Assembly (NCBI GenBank): GCA_023392205.1
Contig: JAEVZN010000034.1
Span: 1-7,679 of the forward strand
From: Pseudomonadota bacterium
GTDB taxonomy: Bacteria; Pseudomonadota; Alphaproteobacteria; Rhizobiales; Xanthobacteraceae
Reading direction: 5' to 3'
DNA: 7,679 bases
Below the pieces are notes generated by a model. The model saw only the letters and a program-made list of their open reading frames with translations, searched no databases and was not told where the DNA came from. Positions 1-6,137 of the stretch are shown piece after piece. How positions within the stretch are numbered: the first letter of the stretch is position 1; each line of letters begins with the position of its first letter. The position numbers and the translations under genes are program-made.

Positions 1-1738
1 CCGCAAGATCGATCGTGCGGCCGTTTGAGTAGGAGCCGACGATACGGCCCTTGTCGTTGACCGACACGGTCTGCAATTCACCGGCCGCGAAGCCGTTCTG
101 CTGCAGCAGGTTCACCTGTGCGTTGCCGTTGGCATCGGAGAATTGCGTGATGCCGCCGGCGCCGTGGACAAGCTGCACCGTGCCGAGCGAGATGCCGTCG
201 ACGGTGACATTGTTGAGCTGAAGATTGGCCACCATCGGATTCATCTGGCCGTTGGCCCCGAAGGTGTAATTGGTGCCGGCGTTCTGCCAGGCCGATTGCG
301 TGCCGGTGGCATTGGAATTGACCTGGTAGAACAGATTCCAGGTATCGGTGCCGCCCGTTTCCGCCGACGACACCTTCGCCCAGCGCAACTGGATATTTAC
401 CGGCGAACCGGACACGTCATAGGTCGTGACGGCGCCGCCGCCGATCGACGAATTCAGGAATGCGGTCAGATCGTTTGCGATCACGGTGCCGTTGGACGGC
501 AGGCCGGTCACGGTCTGGATGCCGAACACCGACGGCGTCACCGATCCGGTCACCTGAATCGTGTCGGTCATGTTGGCGGAGGTCAGCGTCACATTGCCAT
601 TTGTGGTGTTGACGGAGCCTGTACCGCCGGTGAGCGCGCCGAGCGCGGTCGACAATTCCGCCAGCGTCGAGACCTGCCCCGGACCTGTGCCGAAGGTGAT
701 GGTGAGCGACGGATTGGCGCCAACCTGCACGGTCAGCGTCTGGCCGACACCGACGGCGTTCTGCGTGAGCAGATTGGTCGCGTTGGTCGTGCCGACGGTC
801 AGCCCGAGTTCGCCCAGCAAGGCCAGTGTCGACGCGCCGCCGACATTGACGTTGGTATCGGCATCGGCGCTGGTCAGCACCAGACGGTTGGAAGCGCTCA
901 AGCTTGCGGTCACGCCGGTCGTACCGCTTTGCGCATTGACCGCCGCCAGAATGGCAGCGGTGTTGGCGCCGGGAGCGATGGCGATCGAGGTGCCGTTGAT
1001 CTCAAGCGTACCGCCCGGCCCCGTGGTCAGGGTCGAGATGTCGATATTGCCGGTCGTCACCGCGACCGCGTCGGGCGAGATATTCGCACCCGATCCGAGG
1101 ATCTGCGCCGGCGACGGCGGACCGAAAACCGGATTGGCGGAGAAATTGGCCGGGTTCAGAAGATCGGAGCCCGGCACATCCGCATCGTAGTTCGGCGTGC
1201 GCGGCGTGCGCGCGAGGTTGGCGCGGTATTCGATCTGCGTGGTCTGCTGCGCGGGCAGGAAGTCGTTCTGGAATTGCAGGAGCTGCGGCACACTGCCGGT
1301 CAGGTTGCCGGTGGTCGCATCGACCGGAATGCCCATCAGGTAATAGCCGGCGCCGTTGACCAGATAGCCGTTCTTGTCGACCTGGAAGTCGCCGCGCCGC
1401 GTGTAATAGTCGATGCCTTCGAAGATCGGCCGGTTGTCCTGGAAATTTGCCGGTTTCTGCACGACGAAGAAGCCATCGCCGTTGATCGCCATAAAGGTGC
1501 CGATCGAGGCGTTCTGCAGGTCGCCCTGCACGGTGTTGGTGTTGCGCGAACTCGCGGTCACGCTGCCGGCCAGTTGCTGGGTGGGCAGTTTGTCGGGGAT
1601 CAGGTCGGCAAAAGCGGTGTCGATGCGCTTGAAGGCCGTGGTCTGCGAATTGGCGATGTTGCCGGAGACGTTTTCCAGCGCATAAGCCTGCGCGCGCATG
1701 CCGGTGACGGCTGTGGTGAGTGCCCCGAAAATACCCAT
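1..1738 (-). CDS. flgE: Flagellar hook protein FlgE (C-terminus beyond window)
   Basis: FlgE polymerises into the hook, the universal joint between the flagellar rod and filament outside the cell, after export by the flagellar type III system. The 579 codons inside the window have no stop. The N-terminal rod-type segment is classic: MGIFGALTTAVTGMRAQAYA at residues 1-20, then an ANSQTTAFKR motif at about 29-38. The FlgE/F/G core motif AINGDGFFVV lies at 84-93. Residues about 165-545 are the long variable surface domains, rich in Thr, Asn, Gly and Ala, including two stretches resembling the Flagellin_IN motif. The last visible residues (GSYSNGRTIDLA) match the segment just before the conserved C-terminal helix, so roughly 100 residues are missing. 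ATG at 1738 is chosen because GGAGG lies 8 nt upstream; a second ATG three bases upstream is followed directly by TAA. It is separated from msrB by about 200 bp carrying a sigma-54 promoter. FlgF and FlgG are unlikely, being about 240-260 residues long. Confidence 0.93.
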   Translation of the reverse strand, partial: MGIFGALTTAVTGMRAQAYALENVSGNIANSQTTAFKRIDTAFADLIPDKLPTQQLAGSVTASSRNTNTVQGDLQNASIGTFMAINGDGFFVVQKPANFQDNRPIFEGIDYYTRRGDFQVDKNGYLVNGAGYYLMGIPVDATTGNLTGSVPQLLQFQNDFLPAQQTTQIEYRANLARTPRTPNYDADVPGSDLLNPANFSANPVFGPPSPAQILGSGANISPDAVAVTTGNIDISTLTTGPGGTLEINGTSIAIAPGANTAAILAAVNAQSGTTGVTASLSASNRLVLTSADADTNVNVGGASTLALLGELGLTVGTTNATNLLTQNAVGVGQTLTVQVGANPSLTITFGTGPGQVSTLAELSTALGALTGGTGSVNTTNGNVTLTSANMTDTIQVTGSVTPSVFGIQTVTGLPSNGTVIANDLTAFLNSSIGGGAVTTYDVSGSPVNIQLRWAKVSSAETGGTDTWNLFYQVNSNATGTQSAWQNAGTNYTFGANGQMNPMVANLQLNNVTVDGISLGTVQLVHGAGGITQFSDANGNAQVNLLQQNGFAAGELQTVSVNDKGRIVGSYSNGRTIDLA

Positions 1739-1746
1739 TACATGAT

Positions 1747-1751
1747 CCTCC
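1747..1751 (-). promoter_or_regulatory. Ribosome binding site of flgE
   Basis: GGAGG on the minus strand, 8 nt before the ATG at 1738. It decides between two closely spaced ATGs: the one at 1743-1741 is followed at once by a TAA stop, leaving the ATG at 1738-1736 as the real start. Confidence 0.7.
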
Positions 1752-1761
1752 AGAACGCGCT

Positions 1762-1779
1762 TGCGGCATCGCAGCCGCA
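1762..1779 (-). promoter_or_regulatory. Hairpin in the flgE 5' untranslated leader
   Basis: On the minus strand TGCGGC, a 6-nt spacer and GCCGCA form a perfect 6-bp GC-rich stem. It lies within the predicted 51-nt leader, ending 10 nt upstream of the GGAGG. It could affect mRNA stability or translation of hook mRNA. The role is inference; only the inverted repeat is seen. Confidence 0.4.
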
Positions 1780-1799
1780 GCCTTTCGACCAATAGCCAT

Positions 1800-1815
1800 C
1801 GCAAGCGACGTGCCA
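1800..1815 (-). promoter_or_regulatory. Sigma-54 (RpoN) promoter of flgE, -24/-12
   Basis: The minus strand reads TGGCACGTCGCTTGCG, matching the sigma-54 consensus TGGCACR-N4-TTGCW at every position except the last. GG at 1814-1813 (-24) and GC at 1802-1801 (-12) are separated by exactly 10 bp, the spacing this sigma factor requires. Transcription would start near 1789, giving a leader of about 51 nt. In Caulobacter and related alphaproteobacteria hook genes are class III sigma-54 genes activated by FlbD, so both position and gene fit. Confidence 0.85.
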
Positions 1816-1885
1816 TCGAGAGAGATCAATCAAATCAATGGGTTAGTCGCGCAGCACGAGCCGCGCGACGTATGCCGGCAGCGCT

Positions 1886-1908
1886 AATTTGCCGGGAGGC
1901 GGCAAATT
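1886..1908. repeat. 9-bp inverted repeat, candidate activator site upstream of flgE
   Basis: AATTTGCCG, a 5-bp spacer (GGAGG) and CGGCAAATT form a perfect inverted repeat centred at 1897, about 108 bp upstream of the predicted flgE start point. That is typical distance for a bacterial enhancer-binding protein acting on sigma-54. An 8-bp palindrome, TGCCGGCA, sits beside it at 1873-1880 and shares the TGCCGG half-site. FlbD binding to paired ftr elements about 100 bp upstream of hook promoters is the known parallel; assignment here is inference. On the plus strand the repeat is followed by TTTTT like a terminator, but no plus-strand gene precedes it. It also lies 39 bp past the msrB stop and could protect or end that transcript. 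Confidence 0.5.
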
Positions 1909-1912
1909 TTTC

Positions 1913-1924
1913 CCGGTCGACCGG
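1913..1924. repeat. 12-bp palindrome downstream of msrB
   Basis: CCGGTCGACCGG is a perfect 12-bp palindrome between the msrB stop and the flgE upstream repeat. It has no spacer, so it folds poorly as a hairpin, and no T tract follows it on the minus strand. It may be a protein-binding site or chance in GC-rich DNA. Confidence 0.25.
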
Positions 1925-1946
1925 AGATTTCTTCAGGCTTTGGCCA

Positions 1947-2435
1947 TCAGGCCGAAGGCCGGAATTCCAGCGCCACACCGTTCATGCAATAGCGCAGGCC
2001 GGTCGGCCGAGGCCCGTCATTGAAGACGTGGCCGAGATGCCCGCCGCAACGGCGGCAATGCACTTCGGTGCGGGTCATCAGGAGCGAGCGGTCGGTCTGT
2101 GTGCCGACCGCATCCGGCAGCGGCTGCCAGAAGCTCGGCCAGCCGGTGCCGCTTTCATATTTGGTGTCCGAGGAGAACAGCGGCAGATTGCAGCCGGCGC
2201 AGTGATAGATGCCATTGCGCTTTTCGCCATTGAGCGGCGACGTGCCGGCGCGCTCGGTGCCGTGCCCGCGCAGCACGCGATATTGCTCAGGCGTCAATTC
2301 GCGCTTCCATTCCGCATCGGGTTTGTTGACCTCGAACACACGCGCTTCGGCTTTCTCGCCGGAGGTCATCCGCCAGCCGAACAGGCCCGCAAGCACGGCG
2401 GCCAGGCTTGCAAAGATCGTCCGGCGATTTGGCAT
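1947..2435 (-). CDS. msrB: Peptide-methionine (R)-S-oxide reductase MsrB, exported
   Basis: Reduces the R epimer of methionine sulfoxide in oxidised proteins. The 162-residue protein has an NRRTIF twin-arginine-like motif at 3-8 followed by a hydrophobic stretch (about 7-22), so it is probably Tat-exported or membrane-anchored and acts in the periplasm. The catalytic domain spans about 43-160. The zinc ligands form two CxxC pairs (C79/C82 and C127/C130), SGTGWPSF lies at 95-102, [10 protein letters not shown] at 133-142, and the catalytic cysteine is C150 in RYCMN. The position that carries a resolving cysteine in E. coli-type enzymes (SGCGWPSF) is Thr97 here, so regeneration must use another route, perhaps direct attack by a thioredoxin-like reductant. 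It starts 9 nt after the msrA stop, and its GAGGTGA ribosome site overlaps that stop, which indicates an msrA-msrB operon with coupled translation. Identity is secure; the export route is inferred. Confidence 0.95.
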   Translation of the reverse strand: MPNRRTIFASLAAVLAGLFGWRMTSGEKAEARVFEVNKPDAEWKRELTPEQYRVLRGHGTERAGTSPLNGEKRNGIYHCAGCNLPLFSSDTKYESGTGWPSFWQPLPDAVGTQTDRSLLMTRTEVHCRRCGGHLGHVFNDGPRPTGLRYCMNGVALEFRPSA

Positions 2436-2444
2436 CGGCTCACC

Positions 2445-3053
2445 TCAACTTGTCTTCTTGCCCCAGATCTGTTCCAGGCGCTGATCGCGTCCGCAATTCC
2501 AGCGGTAGAATGAGTATTTGACCGGGTTCTTCTTGTAGTAATCCTGATGATAATCCTCGGCCGGATAGAAGGTCGTGGCGTCGGCAATCTCGGTCTGGAT
2601 CGGCTCCTTGAATTTCCCCGACTGTTCCAGCGCGCGCTTGGATTGTTCGGCCAGCGCCCGCTGCGTGCCGTCATGGGCGAAAATGGCGCTGCGATACATG
2701 TCGCCCGCATCGCAGAATTGCCGGTCCTTGGCGAAGGGGTCGATGCTGCGCCAGAACACGTCCAGCAACTGCGCGTAGGTCACTTTGGCCGGGTCGTAGA
2801 CGATCTCAACCGCCTCGGCATGACGGGTGCCGCCCGCCGACACCGTCTTGTAGGTCGGATTCTGTGTCGTGCCCCCGATATAGCCGGAGGTGGTGGAGAG
2901 CACCCCGTCGACCTTGTCGAAATCGGCCTCGACGCACCAGAAACATCCGCCCGCGAAGGTCGCCTTTTCAGTCTTTGCCTCCGATTGCGCAAGCACCGGC
3001 GCGCTCAGCGTGAGCGCCAGCGCCGCAATAGCGGCCCGCATCATGTGTCGCAT
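2445..3053 (-). CDS. msrA: Peptide-methionine (S)-S-oxide reductase MsrA, exported
   Basis: Reduces the S epimer of methionine sulfoxide, complementing MsrB. Of 202 residues, the first 22 form a Sec-type signal peptide: arginines at 2 and 6, a hydrophobic core AAIAALALTL, and a likely cut after VLA at 22. The catalytic motif GGCFWCVE is at 35-42 with C37 as nucleophile. Other family marks are GYIGG at 57-61, HAEAVEIVYDP at 78-88, YRSAIF at 120-125 and YPAEDYHQDYY at 163-173. C187 near the C-terminus (YRWNCG) is the expected resolving cysteine, and C114 is an additional one. ATG at 3053 is preferred over those at codons 4 and 5 because GGAGGA lies 7 nt upstream. It is the first gene of the msrA-msrB operon and diverges from the MoxR ATPase gene across 185 bp. 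Confidence 0.95.
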   Translation of the reverse strand: MRHMMRAAIAALALTLSAPVLAQSEAKTEKATFAGGCFWCVEADFDKVDGVLSTTSGYIGGTTQNPTYKTVSAGGTRHAEAVEIVYDPAKVTYAQLLDVFWRSIDPFAKDRQFCDAGDMYRSAIFAHDGTQRALAEQSKRALEQSGKFKEPIQTEIADATTFYPAEDYHQDYYKKNPVKYSFYRWNCGRDQRLEQIWGKKTS

Positions 3054-3112
3054 GCCAGTCTCCTCCGCCCGCCCGGATGCGGGAACTATCGTTCGAGATT
3101 CGCAGAAAGATA

Positions 3113-3129
3113 CGGCTGCGTTACAGCCG
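3113..3129. repeat. Inverted repeat in the msrA/moxR divergent intergenic region
   Basis: CGGCTG, a 5-bp spacer (CGTTA) and CAGCCG form a perfect 6-bp inverted repeat, 60 bp upstream of msrA and about 110 bp upstream of the ATPase gene. It is a candidate regulator site or leader hairpin. No function can be assigned. Confidence 0.3.
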
Positions 3130-3180
3130 CGGTCCGGTGATCGGCCTCACTTTTGCGCGAGCCGCCTCCCCGCCCGCCGG

Positions 3181-3209
3181 TTGCCGCAGCGCAACAGCGC
3201 GTCTAGTGT
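3181..3209 (+). promoter_or_regulatory. Weak candidate housekeeping promoter for the MoxR gene
   Basis: TTGCCG (3181-3186) and TAGTGT (3204-3209) are 17 bp apart, the usual sigma-70 spacing, and lie 30 bp upstream of the start codon. Each hexamer is a partial match only (TTG kept in the first; TA and the final T in the second). Listed because nothing better is visible. Confidence 0.22.
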
Positions 3210-3238
3210 CCGCCGCCGTCGCAATACAGGAACAAACG

Positions 3239-4084
3239 ATGCGTTTTGAAGGTACACAGGCCTATGTCACGACCGACGACCTGAAAGTCGCCGTGAATGC
3301 CGCCATCACGCTGGAGCGCCCGCTGCTGGTCAAGGGCGAGCCCGGCACCGGCAAGACCGTGCTGGCCAAGGAAATCGCCAAGGCGGTCGGCGCGCCGCTG
3401 CTCGAATGGCATGTGAAATCCACGACCAAGGCGCAGCAGGGCCTCTACGAATACGACGCGGTCTCGCGGCTGCGCGACAGCCAGCTCGGCGACGAGCGGG
3501 TCAAAGATATCCGCAACTACATCAAGCGCGGCAAGTTGTGGGATGCCTTTGCTGCCGATCAGCGCCCCGTGCTGCTGATCGACGAGATCGACAAGGCCGA
3601 TATCGAGTTCCCCAACGATCTCCTGCAGGAACTCGACCGGATGGAATTCTTTGTCTACGAGACCGGCGAGACCATCAGCGCCAGGCAACGGCCTATCGTG
3701 GTCATCACGTCCAACAACGAAAAGGAATTGCCGGACGCTTTCCTGCGCCGGTGCTTCTTCCATTATATCCGCTTCCCCGACAACGACACGATGCAGGCGA
3801 TCGTGGATGTGCATTTCCCGGGCATCAAGCAGCGACTTGTGTCCGAAGCCCTGAAGCTGTTCTACGAGATCCGCGATGTGCCGGGCCTGAAGAAAAAGCC
3901 GTCCACCTCCGAATTGCTGGACTGGCTCAAGCTCCTCATGGTCGAGGATATCGGACCTGAGACGTTGCGCGAACGCGATCCGAAAAAGCTCATCCCGCCG
4001 CTGCATGGCGCACTCCTGAAGAACGAGCAGGATGTGCATCTGTTCGAGCGGCTGGCCTTCATGTCGCGCCGTGAGGGACGGTGA
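3239..4084 (+). CDS. MoxR-family AAA+ ATPase (CoxD-like)
   Basis: A chaperone-like AAA+ ATPase of the MoxR family, 281 residues, the usual size for CoxD-like members, which assist maturation of metalloenzymes or other complexes. Walker A GEPGTGKT is at 33-40, Walker B VLLIDEID at 111-118, sensor 1 TSNN at 157-160, an arginine pair R170/R171 in the arginine-finger region, and the lid motif PSTSELLDWL at 221-230. The segment HVKSTTKAQQGLYEYDAVSR at 58-77 is strongly conserved in this subgroup. ATG at 3239 is chosen because AGGAA precedes it and homologues start with an MRFEGT-like sequence; an in-frame ATG at 3077 would add 54 unconserved residues without a ribosome site. These ATPases normally sit directly before a VWA-domain (CoxE-like) gene. 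Here the next gene, 23 bp away, is on the opposite strand and unrelated, so the client is unknown. Family is certain; specific role is not. Confidence 0.93.
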   Translation: MRFEGTQAYVTTDDLKVAVNAAITLERPLLVKGEPGTGKTVLAKEIAKAVGAPLLEWHVKSTTKAQQGLYEYDAVSRLRDSQLGDERVKDIRNYIKRGKLWDAFAADQRPVLLIDEIDKADIEFPNDLLQELDRMEFFVYETGETISARQRPIVVITSNNEKELPDAFLRRCFFHYIRFPDNDTMQAIVDVHFPGIKQRLVSEALKLFYEIRDVPGLKKKPSTSELLDWLKLLMVEDIGPETLRERDPKKLIPPLHGALLKNEQDVHLFERLAFMSRREGR

Positions 4085-4107
4085 ACTGACCGGATTCAGC
4101 GCTGCGC

Positions 4108-5532
4108 TCAGTCGCGCGCGCCGTCAACGGTTTCCGCAGGTGTTGCCGCATCGGCCTTGATCCGCGCCTCCTCGCGCTCACGTTTGCGCGCGCGCCGCCG
4201 CATCTGCCAATGCGTCAGACTTTCCAGATTGCGCCTTGCCCAATATCCGGCCTGGATCAGAGCGCGCACGCTGCGTCCGCCCGCATAGACCAGTTCGAAG
4301 GGCTGAAACAATTTCCAGCGGTCGTCGCCCTCGATAATGGCGCCGACGATGAGTTGCGCCGCCATGGCCGAGGTGTTCAGCCCCTGCCCGCCGAACCCGC
4401 TCGCCAGCCAGACGCGCGGGAGCACCTCACCGATCTGCGGCATCCGGTGCACGGTGAAGCCGAGCTTGCCGCGCCAGGCATATTCCACTTCAAGGCCGTG
4501 CAATTGCGGATAGAGCCTGAGAATGTCGCGGCGCAGGCGGCGGCCGTAACGCTGCGCATTGCCCTGCCAGACCGTCATGCCGCCCGCGAACAGAAGCCTG
4601 TCGCCATCGATCACGCGGTAATGGCTGTCGGCGCGCGCCCCGTCGCTGACCGCACCCTGATAGGCGATGGCGTCCGCAAGTCCGGCAATAGGCCTGGTGA
4701 CGATCGCGTAATTGTTGACCGGGATCAGCGTCGCCGCGAGATCGGAGAACAGACGCCCGAGATAGACATTGCCGGCCAGCACGATATGCGCCGCGCGCAC
4801 ACGCCCCGACGGAGTCATCACGCGCTTGCGCACGCCGGCCGGATCGATGGACAAGGCGCGCGTGCCTTCGAAGATGCGCGCACCGGCCTGTTCGGCGGCT
4901 TTGGCGAGACCCAGCGCATAATCCAGCGGTGCGACGCTGAACGCGCCGGGAAAATGGATCGCCTGGAAATAGCGCTCCGATTTCAGCTTGCTGCGCACGA
5001 GATGCGCAGGCCAGGTTTCGACATCGGCGCCAAGACCTCGCAGCGTTTCGGCTTCGGCCGATATCTCCATCGGCCGGTCGGCCTTGGAGACCGAAAGCCA
5101 GCCCTCGCCTGCCAACACCTCCGGCATATCCTCGGTCACGATGCGGCGCACCGCCGCGACGCCTTCCTCCGACAGCGCCCAGACTTGCCGGGCATGGTCC
5201 AGCCCGACCCGCTCGATGATCGTGTCGACGTCCTGCGCAAAGCCCGGCACGACAAATCCGGTATTGCGTCCCGATGCATTGCAGGCGATGCGCTCCGCTT
5301 CCAGCACCGCCACCGACCAGCCGCGCCGCGATGCCTCGCGCGCAATGGTCAGCCCCGCAAGCCCACCGCCAATCACGCAGATATCGACATCGATATCGTG
5401 TGACAAAGCCGGACGGCTTTGCAGCGCATTGTGACGCGCGGCGAAATATGTACCGCCATATTCCGACGCGGAACGGCCAGCCGCTGCGGCATGCTCGCCA
5501 CTCCGTTGCAACGCGGCTGCGTCCGGTGTCAT
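4108..5532 (-). CDS. FAD-dependent oxidoreductase, DAO family (PuuB-like)
   Basis: A 474-residue flavoenzyme of the D-amino-acid-oxidase fold, resembling gamma-glutamylputrescine oxidase and glycine/sarcosine-type oxidases that oxidise a C-N bond, presumably in the cytoplasm as no signal peptide is seen. The Rossmann motif VIGGGLAG is at 53-60, with the ribose-binding acid in VLEAE (76-80). NASGRNTGFV at 85-94 matches the flavin-contact motif of this group. A C-terminal flavin motif SGFGGQGLNTS lies near 377-387. The substrate cannot be named from sequence. The tail from about 443 is strongly basic (MRRRARKREREEAR) and extends past the usual domain end. Residues 1-45 precede the FAD domain and include YGGTYFAARHN, like the short leader of PuuB relatives. 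The start at 5532 has only a weak GGGGA 10 nt upstream. It diverges from the phosphatase gene across 41 bp and converges with the MoxR gene. No polyamine catabolic gene is adjacent. Confidence 0.88.
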   Translation of the reverse strand: MTPDAAALQRSGEHAAAAGRSASEYGGTYFAARHNALQSRPALSHDIDVDICVIGGGLAGLTIAREASRRGWSVAVLEAERIACNASGRNTGFVVPGFAQDVDTIIERVGLDHARQVWALSEEGVAAVRRIVTEDMPEVLAGEGWLSVSKADRPMEISAEAETLRGLGADVETWPAHLVRSKLKSERYFQAIHFPGAFSVAPLDYALGLAKAAEQAGARIFEGTRALSIDPAGVRKRVMTPSGRVRAAHIVLAGNVYLGRLFSDLAATLIPVNNYAIVTRPIAGLADAIAYQGAVSDGARADSHYRVIDGDRLLFAGGMTVWQGNAQRYGRRLRRDILRLYPQLHGLEVEYAWRGKLGFTVHRMPQIGEVLPRVWLASGFGGQGLNTSAMAAQLIVGAIIEGDDRWKLFQPFELVYAGGRSVRALIQAGYWARRNLESLTHWQMRRRARKREREEARIKADAATPAETVDGARD

Positions 5533-5573
5533 CTTGAACGAATCCCCATGCGCCCTGCGGCGAAGGAGCCTTC

Positions 5574-6101
5574 ATGCGCCGGCTGTTGCTTCTGCGCCAT
5601 GCCAAATCCGACTGGTCGATTGCGGGCCATCCCGATCATGCCCGCGAACTGGCCCCGCGCGGACGCAAGGCTGCACCGCTGATGGGCCAATATATCGCGG
5701 AGCATGGCCTGACGCCCGATCATGCGATTGTCTCCACTGCCGCGCGAACCCGCCAGACCTGGCAGGCGCTGGGCGACGACCTGACCGGCGGGGTGGGCGT
5801 GACCTACGAAAAGCGCATCTATGAGGCGGAGCCCGAGGACATTCTGGAGGCGATCCAGGACGCGCCAAAGTCCGCGCAATCTTTGATTGTCGTTGGCCAC
5901 AATCCGGGATTGCAGGAGACGGCGCTGCTTCTGACCAATGGCGGCAAGACCAGCGCAAGGCGCGCGATATCGGCGAAATTTCCGACGGCGGGCCTGGCCG
6001 TGATCGATCTGGACATCGACGACTGGAGCGATATCGCGCCCGGACACGGAACGCTGGAACGCTTTATTACGCCGCGTGCGCTTGGCGGCGAGGACGATTA
6101 G
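5574..6101 (+). CDS. SixA-like histidine phosphatase
   Basis: A 175-residue member of the histidine phosphatase (phosphoglycerate-mutase-like) superfamily, close in size and layout to SixA, which removes phosphate from phosphohistidine in signalling or phosphotransferase proteins. Visible motifs: the catalytic LRHAKSDW at 7-14, with R8 and H9 (the phosphorylated histidine); R30 in LAPRGR; the STAARTRQT stretch at 54-62, supplying a phosphate-binding arginine; acidic E84 in YEAE; and the second catalytic histidine H109 in VVGHNPGL. AAGGAG lies 5 nt upstream of the ATG. The usp gene follows after 36 bp on the same strand, so the two are probably co-transcribed. The natural target is unknown; E. 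coli SixA acts on the nitrogen phosphotransferase system, but nothing nearby points to that here. Confidence 0.88.
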   Translation: MRRLLLLRHAKSDWSIAGHPDHARELAPRGRKAAPLMGQYIAEHGLTPDHAIVSTAARTRQTWQALGDDLTGGVGVTYEKRIYEAEPEDILEAIQDAPKSAQSLIVVGHNPGLQETALLLTNGGKTSARRAISAKFPTAGLAVIDLDIDDWSDIAPGHGTLERFITPRALGGEDD

Positions 6102-6137
6102 GCTTGCATGCAGCGATAACGAGCGGAGGGCCTCATC

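Noticed and set aside
143..1795. 550-codon open frame on the plus strand across the hook gene
   Set aside because: The minus strand encodes an unmistakable FlgE with ribosome site and promoter. The plus frame gives Arg/Gly/His-rich protein without any motif, typical of antisense frames in GC-rich DNA.
1002..1829. 275-codon minus-strand frame overlapping the flgE start
   Set aside because: Another frame of the same strand as flgE; low-complexity translation, and it runs through the sigma-54 promoter and leader.
1886..1911. Inverted repeat followed by TTTTT as an intrinsic terminator on the plus strand
   Set aside because: No plus-strand gene lies upstream; in the msrB direction the stem is not followed by a T tract.
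3082..3122. GGAAC at 3082 with CGTT at 3119 as a stress promoter for the MoxR gene
   Set aside because: The spacing is 32 bp instead of 16-17, and the other CGTT at 3090 is only 3 bp away.
3077..3238. Extended start of the MoxR ATPase at 3077
   Set aside because: It would add 54 residues not typical of the family, with no ribosome site, and would run through the intergenic inverted repeat and candidate promoter.
3203..4039. 278-codon minus-strand frame opposite the MoxR gene
   Set aside because: The plus-strand product has Walker A, Walker B and sensor motifs; the opposite frame has none.
4085..4110. Short hairpin (AGCG-CTG-CGCT) between the convergent MoxR and oxidoreductase genes as a terminator
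   Set aside because: The stem is only 4 bp before a mismatch, and neither side has a T tract.
4210..5403. 397-codon plus-strand frame opposite the FAD oxidoreductase
   Set aside because: Antisense shadow; the minus strand has all flavin-binding motifs, while this frame shows none.
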